From NCBI GenBank assembly GCA_007119335.1, contig SKPU01000227.1, forward strand, positions 1 to 13,576: a stretch of 13,576 bases of DNA, read 5' to 3'. Source of the stretch: Syntrophomonadaceae bacterium (GTDB lineage Bacteria; Bacillota; Dethiobacteria; DTU022). Below the pieces are notes generated by a model, which saw only the letters and a program-made list of their open reading frames with translations, made no database searches and was not told where the DNA came from. The position numbers and the translations under genes were made by a program. Position 1 is the stretch's first letter. Each line of letters begins with the position of its first letter. Positions 7,421-13,576 of the stretch are shown one piece after another.

Positions 7421-7484
7421 GAGTCCATAGAGAGCAGAAAAATAATTAAACAGCCCTTGACCAGGGCAAAAGGAGGCAAAAGAA

Positions 7485-8096
7485 ATGGCTTCGCAGTGGT
7501 ATGTTTACAAAGATGGGCAACAAAAGGGGCCCTACAGCTTTGATCAGCTTTCCGAAGGAGCAAGAGCAGGCCAGGTTGGTCCGGCAGATATGGTTTGGAC
7601 CGCGGGCATGGAAGGCTGGACCCGAGCCGAGCAGGTGGAGGGATTAAACCCTGCAGCTGCTTACCATGCCGGTACAGCTGCACCACAGCCGGCAGCAGCT
7701 GCAGGCGCTCAGAATACCCCGGCTCATGCAGAGAAACTGGAACAGTTGAGTAAGTGGATGGGCTTCGTGGGGATCATGACGATTATAGGAGGAATTCTGT
7801 CAGCAATTCCCGGGCTTTTTGCTTTTGTGGTCGGAGCGATACCGGGGATTATAACCATCATTTTGGGGGTAATGCTCAGAAAAGCCAAATCCCACGCCGA
7901 TGCCATGCTTTACGAAGATGCCCTGGGCAACTACTCGGTCAACTTCAATAAGCTTATCTCTAGTCTTAACACTTATTTTAAGATCATGGGCATTTTGATC
8001 ATAATCAGCCTGGTGCTCGGAATACTGCTGACGGTATTCGGCCTTGTTGCAGGGTTTGCTTTTACAAATTACTTAGATCAGATTATGGTTTTCTAA
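7485..8096 (+). CDS. GYF_2-domain membrane protein
   Basis: 203 residues; AGGAGG at 7471-7476 lies 8 bases before the ATG. Residues 4-54 form a GYF_2 domain, showing W5-Y6, the G15-P16-Y17 core, 'L-GQV-P-D-VW' and GMEGW (41-45). This fold binds short, often proline-rich, peptides. An Ala/Pro/Gln linker follows, then two closely spaced hydrophobic segments (about 93-131, with SAIPG and GAIPG turns) and a third at about 167-193. Residues 130-165 are a short amphipathic region. The membrane part resembles small DUF5362-like proteins, but I am not certain of that family name. With no signal peptide, the GYF_2 domain is probably cytoplasmic. It might recognise a proline-rich partner such as the protein at 497-1891, which is speculation. 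It sits 64 bp after the large surface protein. Confidence 0.88.
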   Translation: MASQWYVYKDGQQKGPYSFDQLSEGARAGQVGPADMVWTAGMEGWTRAEQVEGLNPAAAYHAGTAAPQPAAAAGAQNTPAHAEKLEQLSKWMGFVGIMTIIGGILSAIPGLFAFVVGAIPGIITIILGVMLRKAKSHADAMLYEDALGNYSVNFNKLISSLNTYFKIMGILIIISLVLGILLTVFGLVAGFAFTNYLDQIMVF

Positions 8097-8210
8097 CATG
8101 ACTGAACTGTAGAGCTCTTTTGGTAATAGAAATTACGACTGATCTTAAGTAATAATACTGCACAATAAAGCCTGTATTAAAACAGATGATAATAAGGTTA
8201 ATCAAAAGAC

Positions 8211-9458
8211 GTGGGGATGATGAATCAAGCAGGCAAGAAATTATGGCTGCTGGTAAGCATTGCCCTGATCTTGGTTGTCTGTGTGGCGCAGGCAATTATA
8301 CTAATCACAACCCCGGACTCTACAACCAGCCTCAGGCCCGGCGGTTTGATCAGGGGAGTTGATGGAGTCAGCGTTTCCGCACCAAAAGGGGCCCTGGAAC
8401 AAGAAATAGAAATATATTTTGAAAGGGTCCAAGATCCAAGGGAAGAGTTGCCTTTTCCAAAATATCTTGAAGATGTTAAGGTAATCGGTGATTTTTATGA
8501 GATTACAGCTTCGGAGGAGTACTGGTCGGATGAAAAAGAACTTCTGTTTGGTCTGTCTGTACCTGAAGACGTCTTCCCCAACAAACTGGCGATGGATACG
8601 CTTTCTCCCCCATGGACGGTCATTAGTGCTGACGAATATGACAATCTTTCTCTACGCTGGAACTTTATTTGCGGAGCTTACGATTCGGAACTTAACCTTT
8701 TTGGAATACTCCTGCCGTACTTTGGCCATTCACCACAGGTTTTCGTGCTAGTAAAATGGGAAGACTGCTCTTCTAAGGAAAACGATGAAGATCTTACTAT
8801 ACAAGATTACCATGGCGAAGCCTATGAATTTGATTTATCAAAGTATACCTCCAGAGTTATTCATATTGCCCTGGATCCCGGAGAAGATCATTATGAAGCT
8901 GTTGTATCAGTTGAACATCGGGACAGTGATGGTTCCTGGAGTTCGCCCTGGTTTACTGCAGCCAATTATAAGTTTTACAATGACGTATGCAGGGATATTA
9001 ACTATTGCAGGATTGAACACCGTGAAAACACTCCCCACGTTGTGAGAGTATATGACGATGCAGAGAGTTTATACTTGCTTGTTTCAAACATTTCATCCGA
9101 AGCAAGTTTTAGAGTAACTGTTGATACCAACGTCATCCAACCTCCGAAAACTTTGACCATAGAATCTTCCGGGTTGCCGGAAGCAATTGTTACCGCCTGG
9201 GTTACAAAAGAAGATGGTTCTATTGCAAATTTTCCTCAGCCCACTGATTATGTTATACACGGCATAAGGGACAGCACTTATGTGCCTCTTAATGCATATG
9301 ATTACTCCCCATCACCGGAATTCGGCGATCCTGACACCGGGCAGCGGATAGAATTCAGCCACTGGTCGGGAGCAGTGGAAAGCAATAACAGTGAGATAAT
9401 ATTTAGCATGGAAGGAGATAAAACTGTAACAGCAGATTACTGGCTTGAGTTGTTTTAA
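8211..9458 (+). CDS. Membrane-anchored surface protein with one C-terminal InlB-type repeat
   Basis: 415 residues from a GTG. ATG codons at 8217 and 8220 are in frame, and none of the three has a convincing ribosome binding site, so the start is uncertain by up to three codons. Residues about 11-33 form a hydrophobic signal anchor. An AQA at 25-27 could allow cleavage, but hydrophobic residues continue past it. Residues about 43-70 ('GVDGVSVSAPKGALEQEIEIYFERV') resemble the start of a ZU5-like beta domain; this is a tentative reading. The middle is unrecognised. Residues 314-415 form one repeat of the type seen three times in the protein at 4916-7420, with 'HWSGAVESNN', VTADY and the same terminal pattern YWLELF. 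The DNA around the stop codon also matches the end of that gene. Confidence 0.83.
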   Translation: MGMMNQAGKKLWLLVSIALILVVCVAQAIILITTPDSTTSLRPGGLIRGVDGVSVSAPKGALEQEIEIYFERVQDPREELPFPKYLEDVKVIGDFYEITASEEYWSDEKELLFGLSVPEDVFPNKLAMDTLSPPWTVISADEYDNLSLRWNFICGAYDSELNLFGILLPYFGHSPQVFVLVKWEDCSSKENDEDLTIQDYHGEAYEFDLSKYTSRVIHIALDPGEDHYEAVVSVEHRDSDGSWSSPWFTAANYKFYNDVCRDINYCRIEHRENTPHVVRVYDDAESLYLLVSNISSEASFRVTVDTNVIQPPKTLTIESSGLPEAIVTAWVTKEDGSIANFPQPTDYVIHGIRDSTYVPLNAYDYSPSPEFGDPDTGQRIEFSHWSGAVESNNSEIIFSMEGDKTVTADYWLELF

Positions 9459-9555
9459 GGGACCATACAGATCAAGTTACCGCTGTAAGTAAGTGGTTAG
9501 GTCTTGAATTGTTACAAAACATGCCCTGAGATCCTGTATGATAACGTTAGTAGTA

Positions 9556-9584
9556 TTGACGCAAAAATAGTCGAATGCTATATT
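9556..9584 (+). promoter_or_regulatory. Sigma-A-type promoter for the acylphosphatase-CPBP pair
   Basis: TTGACG at 9556-9561, a 17-base spacer and TATATT at 9579-9584 match the consensus at 5 of 6 bases each, with a TGC extended -10. This leaves a leader of about 75 bases before the ATG at 9666. It separates this pair from the envelope island upstream. The 207 bases between 9458 and 9666 hold no other feature I can support. Confidence 0.75.
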
Positions 9585-9665
9585 AAAAAGCAATATAATT
9601 TATTTTGTTTTTATTCTCAAATTAATATAAACAGGTAACATGAAATATGGGAGGAACAAGTTGTC

Positions 9666-9935
9666 ATGAAACGACTTCATCTTAGAATTTATGGTTTGGT
9701 CCAGGGAGTTAACTTTAGAACTTCAGCCCGGCACAAGGCTCATGAACTGGGGCTGGCCGGCTGGGTTAAAAACATGCCTGATGGGGCAGTAGAGACTGTT
9801 GCAGAAGGTGAAGAGGAAAATTTGGAGGAATACAAAAAGTGGTGCCAAAAAGGGCCTTCTGCGGCTGTGGTTGATAAGGTTCAAGAAAATTGGGAAGAAC
9901 CTACCGGTGAGTTTAAAGGATTTGGCATTAAATAA
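9666..9935 (+). CDS. acyP: Acylphosphatase
   Basis: 89 residues, the usual length for this small cytoplasmic enzyme that hydrolyses acyl phosphates to a carboxylate and phosphate. The phosphate-binding loop is GLVQGVNFR, including catalytic Arg18, and GWVKN supplies the catalytic Asn36. The family signature G-x-VQGV-x-(F/Y)-R and the following helix with 'A-ELGL-GWVKN-DG-VE' are intact. The ATG is preceded by GGGAGG (9650-9655) with a 10-base gap. The CPBP protease gene begins 17 bp downstream and is probably co-transcribed from the promoter at 9556-9584. The physiological role of bacterial acylphosphatase is poorly defined, and the pairing gives no clear clue. Confidence 0.95.
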   Translation: MKRLHLRIYGLVQGVNFRTSARHKAHELGLAGWVKNMPDGAVETVAEGEEENLEEYKKWCQKGPSAAVVDKVQENWEEPTGEFKGFGIK

Positions 9936-9952
9936 TAATTGGAGAACCGACA

Positions 9953-10675
9953 ATGAACAAAGTCTTGCAAAAATGTCTTTGGATCTTGGTTCTGACAGCA
10001 CTACTCCTCGGTGTGCCCAGGTTATCCGGTGCCATAGCCGATCTATTCAACTATCATGTCATTGACCCGGACGGTTCATATGCCTGGATATCGGTGCACC
10101 ATATTGTCCAGGCCCTTATTTTCATCTTCATGATCACTGCTATAACCAAATTTAAACCCCTCGATTTCGGTTTTAAGTGGGGCAATAAAGAGGTTGGCAG
10201 AAAATATGTTTTAACATTTACCCTCATTTTTGGCGCAGGTTCTTTAGTCAGCCATATTATCGCAATTTTATCCGGTTCATTTCAAGTGTTTCCCTTCCCT
10301 CTAACTGCCCTCAACATCTTTGGACAAATGAGCTTTCAGCTTCTGCTGTCCGGCCCGTCAGAAGAGCTCATCTTCAGAGCTTTTGCCATCACCATGCTGG
10401 CCCTTGTTGTCAGAGGTCGCTTTTTGAAGGGAAAAATAAGTTATCCTAATTTCATTGCGGCAATCATTTTTGGCCTGGCCCATGTCGGCTTTTCTTTTGA
10501 CCCTTTTACTCTAAACTACAACCTCTTCCAGGTGATCCTCTCAATTATTTTAGGAATCTTTTACGGAGATTGCTATGAAAAGACCGGGAGCGTCTTATAC
10601 CCCATGATCATGCACAGTATAAGCAATATTATTATGGTCAGCCTCACAATTATTGCAACATTCCTTTTAATTTAG
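9953..10675 (+). CDS. CPBP-family intramembrane protease (first of two)
   Basis: 240 residues; TTGGAGA ends 7 bases before the ATG. It is a polytopic membrane protein with about six to seven hydrophobic segments. The three CPBP (Rce1/Abi) motifs are complete: EELIFR with E137, E138 and R142; FGLAH with H177; and HSISN with H221 and N225. These form the metal-independent glutamate-type active site of the Rce1-like fold. Members process prenylated proteins in eukaryotes; in Gram-positive bacteria several act in bacteriocin maturation or self-immunity. Substrate unknown here. It is co-transcribed with acyP, 17 bp upstream. No peptide-like substrate gene is visible next to it. Confidence 0.92.
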   Translation: MNKVLQKCLWILVLTALLLGVPRLSGAIADLFNYHVIDPDGSYAWISVHHIVQALIFIFMITAITKFKPLDFGFKWGNKEVGRKYVLTFTLIFGAGSLVSHIIAILSGSFQVFPFPLTALNIFGQMSFQLLLSGPSEELIFRAFAITMLALVVRGRFLKGKISYPNFIAAIIFGLAHVGFSFDPFTLNYNLFQVILSIILGIFYGDCYEKTGSVLYPMIMHSISNIIMVSLTIIATFLLI

Positions 10676-10715
10676 GCTGATTTGGCCTCAGATGGTTTCA
10701 TAACTATTTTTCCTC

Positions 10716-10724
10716 TGCTATAAT
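10716..10724 (+). promoter_or_regulatory. Extended -10 promoter for the second CPBP gene
   Basis: TGCTATAAT matches the extended -10 consensus perfectly (TG at 10716-10717, TATAAT at 10719-10724). There is no good -35 hexamer at the right distance, which is acceptable for extended -10 promoters. Transcription would begin near 10731, about 55 bases before the ATG at 10787. Confidence 0.65.
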
Positions 10725-10786
10725 CTACATGACTCAAAAATACTTACAATATCTTAGTGATAAAGAAGAAAGGCGCTACAATAAAT

Positions 10787-11665
10787 ATGGACAGAAAAAA
10801 AATACTTATCTTTGTAATCCTTACACTACTGATTAGCTGGATTGCAGCAGGCCTGTTTTATCTATCCGGATTAGAGTGGGGTACGCTCTATGCCACGGCT
10901 TTTGCCGTTGTATATATGTTCTTTCCTTTGCTCTGCACAATAATCGTCCAAAAGTTTATCTACAAGCAGCCGGTTATGAAGACTTACGGAGTCAATACAA
11001 ACAGAAACAAATGGCTCCTGGTGGCATGGGGCCTGCCGGTTTTGATCACCTTTGCTACTATCGGAGTCAGTCTTCTTTTGCCCGGGGTGAGCTATTCTTC
11101 TGAAATGGTCGGTATAACCGAATATCTTGGCGATTATCTTCCGGAAGGAGCGATGGAAGAGATGCCTTTTTCACCCGTTTTAACTTTCTGGGTGATGCTG
11201 GCTCAGGGGCTCATTGCAGGGCCTACGATAAACGCAGTTGCCGCATTTGGTGAAGAGCTAGGCTGGAGAGGGTTCCTGTTAAAGGAAACAGCATCTGCCG
11301 GGTTCTGGAAATCTGCCCTGTTTATCGGTTTTATCTGGGGAATCTGGCATGCTCCCCTAATTCTAATGGGTCATAATTATCCGGGCTACGAGGTTCCCGG
11401 GGTATTGATGATGACCTTGTGGTGTATTCTGCTTTCTCCCATGTTCAGCTATATAACTATAAAAGCCAACAGTGTTATTGCTGCAGCAGTCTTTCACGGT
11501 TCTATAAATGCTGTGGCCGGACTGGCCATTATGCCCCTTGCCGGATCAACACCGCTGCTTACCGGCGTGATGGGGCTAGCCGGGTTTTTGGTTTTAATAG
11601 TTATCAACCTGGCAATCTTTATTTTCGCCAGGCCGGAAGAGTTGATGCAAAAAGAGTTCTTTTAA
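10787..11665 (+). CDS. CPBP-family intramembrane protease (second of two)
   Basis: 292 residues from the ATG at 10787. An in-frame GTG at 10757 would add ten residues but has no ribosome binding site; the chosen ATG has only a weak GAAAGG 13 bases upstream. It has about eight hydrophobic segments. The motifs are EELGWRGFLL with E156, E157 and R161; WGIWHAPL with H188; and FHGSIN with H237 and N241. The 'EE-GWRG' and 'WHAP' forms differ from the upstream gene, placing it in a different CPBP branch, so the two are not a recent duplication. It has its own promoter and is convergent with the peptidase gene on the opposite strand, with only 13 bp between stop codons. Confidence 0.92.
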   Translation: MDRKKILIFVILTLLISWIAAGLFYLSGLEWGTLYATAFAVVYMFFPLLCTIIVQKFIYKQPVMKTYGVNTNRNKWLLVAWGLPVLITFATIGVSLLLPGVSYSSEMVGITEYLGDYLPEGAMEEMPFSPVLTFWVMLAQGLIAGPTINAVAAFGEELGWRGFLLKETASAGFWKSALFIGFIWGIWHAPLILMGHNYPGYEVPGVLMMTLWCILLSPMFSYITIKANSVIAAAVFHGSINAVAGLAIMPLAGSTPLLTGVMGLAGFLVLIVINLAIFIFARPEELMQKEFF

Positions 11666-11678
11666 AATACATTTTAAG

Positions 11679-12899
11679 CTATTCATTTGAAAGCGCTTTC
11701 ACAAGCTTTGACAGGGCTATAGCCACCTCTGCCAGCATGCTGCAGTCTACTAGATCCGGCCTGTCGGCCTCTGTATGGGCTACTTTTAAAATCTTCTCCA
11801 TCTGTTCCGAAGTTAAGGCTAGCGCCGGTATTTGCTTTTGCAAAAAAAGGCTGTGATCGCCCTGGTACCAAGAAGCACCTTCAATTATTCCGTTAAAACC
11901 GGAAAAAACCTCTTTGACCGTTTCTTGCAGGCCCGGCGGCAGATTATACAAAGAAAAGGCAGTCTTGCTATTTATATATCCGACCCCGTCAATATTGATG
12001 GCCAGCAGGATTTCTGGAAAACGGTCCTTTATGGTTTCTAAATAAAGCTGTTCACCTGGGTTGGAGTAATAATCTTCACCGTTTATTGCTGTAATTTCAA
12101 CTTGCAGTGGTCCTTTAAAGTCAGCAAGCAATTCACCCAGCAGCAGCAGGGTGACAATGCCCGATGCATTATCAATAGCTCCCGGGGTGCCCTGTTTGCA
12201 GTCTAGATGGGCAAGAAAAACCAACCTGGGAGCCTTATGATCTCCCTTGCGGGCCACAACATTGCACCCTTCTGAAGGTATCCTTTCTGCCCTCACTTCC
12301 ATGTTGACTTCCTGGCCATCATAAGCAGAAAGCCTTTCTCCTTCCACGTCTTTCATATAAACTGCCGGTAAATTAAAATCCCCGTCTTCGATTAGAGGAA
12401 ATGGATATATGCCACCTGCTATCTCAAGGTTTACTCCGGTTGCTGAAATTATTCCATTAAACCCTTTGGATTCAAGCAAGCTGATTATTTCCTGGTGTTC
12501 CTGCGGGTTGTAAAAAGGAAAGTTTTTGGGCATCAGCTGCTCCCTGGCTATTTCATCTTTTAATAACGCTATTTTACCTGTTCCATCTACCTGCTTTAAT
12601 TGCTCCAAACTTGCTATTGTACACAGTTCTCCTGTGAGTTCACTGCCCACGGAATAGGGGCAAGTAAAGACTTCGAATGATTGCCCGTTTACTTTCAGGT
12701 TGGCACCATGATCATGCCAGTCAAAACAGTGAAACCGGGGCATCTCAACATCGAAGCCAAATGAGCTTAGTTTTTCTGCAAAAAACCCGGTAGCTTTTAT
12801 ATTCCCTTTAGAACCTACGCAGCGCTCACTAATTTCCCCGCAAAGCTTTTTCATATATCTGTCGCTTTTTAAAACCATTAAATCTTGACTCTCTGACAT
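11679..12899 (-). CDS. M28-family zinc metallopeptidase (aminopeptidase type)
   Basis: 406 residues; on the minus strand GAGGTGA (12907-12913) lies 7 bases before the ATG. The C-terminal half shows the M28 metal-site order: AHLD (H231, D233), AIDNASG (D243), NGED (E275 as general base, D276 as ligand), NIDGVG (D304) and KVAHTEAD (H375). These two-zinc enzymes typically remove N-terminal amino acids from peptides. Residues about 85-200 are an inserted segment in the position of the PA-like domain of many M28 enzymes. There is no signal peptide, so it probably acts in the cytoplasm. Asp276 replaces the more common second Glu of the EE pair. It is probably transcribed together with the toxin-antitoxin remnant upstream of it. 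Confidence 0.92.
   Translation of the reverse strand: MSESQDLMVLKSDRYMKKLCGEISERCVGSKGNIKATGFFAEKLSSFGFDVEMPRFHCFDWHDHGANLKVNGQSFEVFTCPYSVGSELTGELCTIASLEQLKQVDGTGKIALLKDEIAREQLMPKNFPFYNPQEHQEIISLLESKGFNGIISATGVNLEIAGGIYPFPLIEDGDFNLPAVYMKDVEGERLSAYDGQEVNMEVRAERIPSEGCNVVARKGDHKAPRLVFLAHLDCKQGTPGAIDNASGIVTLLLLGELLADFKGPLQVEITAINGEDYYSNPGEQLYLETIKDRFPEILLAINIDGVGYINSKTAFSLYNLPPGLQETVKEVFSGFNGIIEGASWYQGDHSLFLQKQIPALALTSEQMEKILKVAHTEADRPDLVDCSMLAEVAIALSKLVKALSNE
11688..11701. promoter_or_regulatory. Perfect palindrome matching a CcpA (cre) site
   Basis: TGAAAGCGCTTTCA is a perfect 14-bp palindrome and fits the catabolite-response-element consensus of Firmicutes. It lies inside the last codons of the M28 peptidase, 22 bp past the end of the convergent CPBP gene. 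The position is odd for a regulator of either gene, so it could be chance. There is no T-run, so it is not a typical terminator. Confidence 0.35.
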
Positions 12900-12931
12900 G
12901 GTTTGCTCACCTCTTATTGAACAGCTTCTAA

Positions 12932-13141
12932 TTAAACCTGCTTGAAACCAAATACTTCGTAGTTAAAGTGACGGTCAAAGGTAAGTGCTTCTTGAATCCT
13001 CAACTTTTCCATCATAGCAAAGCCGGTGCAATCAGTGAAAGAAAAGCTTTGGTCTGCATATTTTTTAAAGATATGCAGGACGCGGGGAAGATATAGGGGA
13101 GCAGCATAAATTATTTTTACAGCTTGTTCTGAAAATAATTC
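12932..13141 (-). pseudogene. C-terminal remnant of a VapC-type PIN-domain toxin
   Basis: On the minus strand an open frame of 69 codons without a start ends in TAA at 12932-12934, and a stop codon lies at its upstream edge (13142-13144). The sequence holds the typical end of a VapC PIN domain: FKKYADQSFSFTDCTGFAMM, then 'EALTFDRHFN' and 'FGF'. The 'SFTDC' aspartate and the 'TFDRHF' aspartate belong to the metal-binding acidic site. The first half of the domain, including its N-terminal catalytic Asp, is missing. It joins an antitoxin-like start in another frame just upstream, so an internal deletion has removed the gene junction. The product is expected to be inactive. It lies 32 bp upstream of the peptidase gene. 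Confidence 0.8.
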
Positions 13142-13223
13142 TTAAGCCAGGATTGTTAACTTCCGCCTGCTGAATAAGGTAGTTATGCTGTTGTTCTTTA
13201 ACTAGTATTTGAGTTCTTTTCAT
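13065..13223 (-). pseudogene. N-terminal remnant of a ribbon-helix-helix-type antitoxin
   Basis: The minus-strand ATG at 13221-13223 opens a 52-codon frame. Its first 23 residues, beginning MKRTQILVKEQQHNYLIQQA, follow the pattern of short RHH antitoxin starts (MKRTQI, a strand, then Q-H-L-A in the first helix). From about codon 27 (near 13145) the frame runs through DNA that in another frame encodes the PIN toxin, so residues after that are junk. The region binding the toxin is lost. A weak GAGTGA ribosome site lies upstream. The remnant keeps its own promoter and palindrome (13238-13285). The family assignment rests on about 23 residues. Confidence 0.65.
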
Positions 13224-13237
13224 GGCAATCACTCTTA

Positions 13238-13251
13238 TGTGTATTTACACA
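13238..13251. promoter_or_regulatory. Palindromic operator-like site before the antitoxin remnant
   Basis: TGTGTA-TT-TACACA is a perfect 6-bp inverted repeat around two bases. It lies just downstream of the minus-strand -10 element and so covers the expected transcription start, the usual place for an antitoxin autorepression site. Confidence 0.6.
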
Positions 13252-13256
13252 CCTAC

Positions 13257-13285
13257 TTTATATCATGGTGGGCAGGTATAGTCCA
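13257..13285 (-). promoter_or_regulatory. Promoter of the toxin-antitoxin remnant, perhaps also serving the peptidase gene
   Basis: On the minus strand TGGACT (13285-13280, 4 of 6 to consensus), a 17-base spacer and TATAAA (13262-13257, 5 of 6) form a good sigma-A-type promoter. With the toxin genes broken, its main useful output may now be the M28 peptidase mRNA. Confidence 0.65.
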
Positions 13286-13336
13286 CAGGACGCGATCACT
13301 ATGGGTGACCGAGCCCTTTTATTATAATGTTTATAA

Positions 13337-13345
13337 TGCTATACT
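13337..13345 (+). promoter_or_regulatory. Possible extended -10 promoter for the gene at the window end
   Basis: TGCTATACT is an extended -10 element in a very AT-rich stretch that also holds TATAAT at 13323 and 13332. No matching -35 was found. It would give a leader of about 75 bases before 13429. Apart from these elements, 13286-13428 holds nothing I can support. Confidence 0.4.
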
Positions 13346-13428
13346 ATAAAAGATCAATATAAAGAATAAAAGTATTCTTATTGTTATTTAAGTTACTATT
13401 TATCTATAGGGAAAATAGAGAGAGGAGA

Positions 13429-13576
13429 TTGAATATTTTCAACATAGCTACTAATAGCTTCTTGTTTTGCTTTGCACCAATAGATACTGAAAACTATCTT
13501 TCGACTTTATCTGCCAACCCTTCATTGTTTAGAAGTGTTATTAATTACCTCGATCGTCGAGGCGAACTGGTTTGGA
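13429..13576 (+). CDS. Possible start of an unrecognised gene, cut by the window end
   Basis: From the TTG at 13429 the frame stays open to the last base, giving 49 codons beginning MNIFNIATNSFLFCFAPIDT. AGAGGAG (13421-13427) is upstream but only one base from the TTG, too close for normal use, so the true start may be a rare codon slightly downstream such as ATT at 13435. A promoter-like element lies at 13337-13345. No family is recognised from the visible part. An open frame of this length could be chance. Confidence 0.35.
   Translation, partial: MNIFNIATNSFLFCFAPIDTENYLSTLSANPSLFRSVINYLDRRGELVW

Noticed and set aside
13301..13324. Possible terminator GGGTGACCGAGCCC followed by T residues
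   Set aside because: Pairing is limited to about three GC pairs at the base with a poor inner stem.
13548..13562. Inverted repeat CCTCGA-TCG-TCGAGG at the window end
   Set aside because: It falls in a possible coding frame at the edge, with no neighbouring element to interpret it.

Overview
The window looks like part of the chromosome of a Gram-positive, probably clostridial (Firmicutes), bacterium. Reasons: nearly every gene has a strong AGGAGG-type ribosome binding site, TTG and GTG starts occur, several products carry Gram-positive-style lipobox signal peptides, and promoters are sigma-A-like with extended -10 elements. Many exported proteins are very acidic, which would fit a salt- or alkali-tolerant host, but this is only a hint. 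No rRNA, tRNA, CRISPR array, insertion sequence or phage structural gene was seen.

Left part (1-9458), all on the + strand: a cell-envelope island. It starts with the acidic tail of a gene cut by the window edge. Next is a membrane protein joining a zinc ribbon, a long proline-rich region, one membrane helix and MORN repeats. Four unrelated small predicted lipoproteins follow. Then comes a large secreted protein with a 23-residue tandem repeat, a Gly/Ala-rich hydrophobic segment, an acidic Cys-containing linker and three InlB-type beta repeats. A GYF_2-domain membrane protein and a second membrane-anchored protein ending in one InlB-type repeat close the group. Spacing (about 45-150 bp), common orientation and the lack of clear terminators suggest one or a few transcripts. 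In-phase DNA similarity links the cut gene to the linker of the large protein, and links the ends of the two InlB-repeat proteins, so the island partly grew by duplication. I cannot assign it a function; a surface or adhesion role is inference.

Middle (9459-11665), + strand: a good promoter drives acylphosphatase and a CPBP intramembrane protease. A second CPBP protease of a different subtype has its own extended -10 promoter.

Right part (11679-13285), - strand: a cytoplasmic-type M28 zinc peptidase lies downstream of a deletion-scarred VapBC-type toxin-antitoxin locus. The antitoxin start and the PIN-toxin end survive, together with a promoter and a palindromic operator-like site. The last bases (13429-13576, +) may hold the start of an unrecognised gene behind an extended -10 promoter.

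The most notable items are the multi-domain surface proteins with shared repeats, the zinc ribbon/MORN membrane protein, and the toxin-antitoxin scar that kept its control region.
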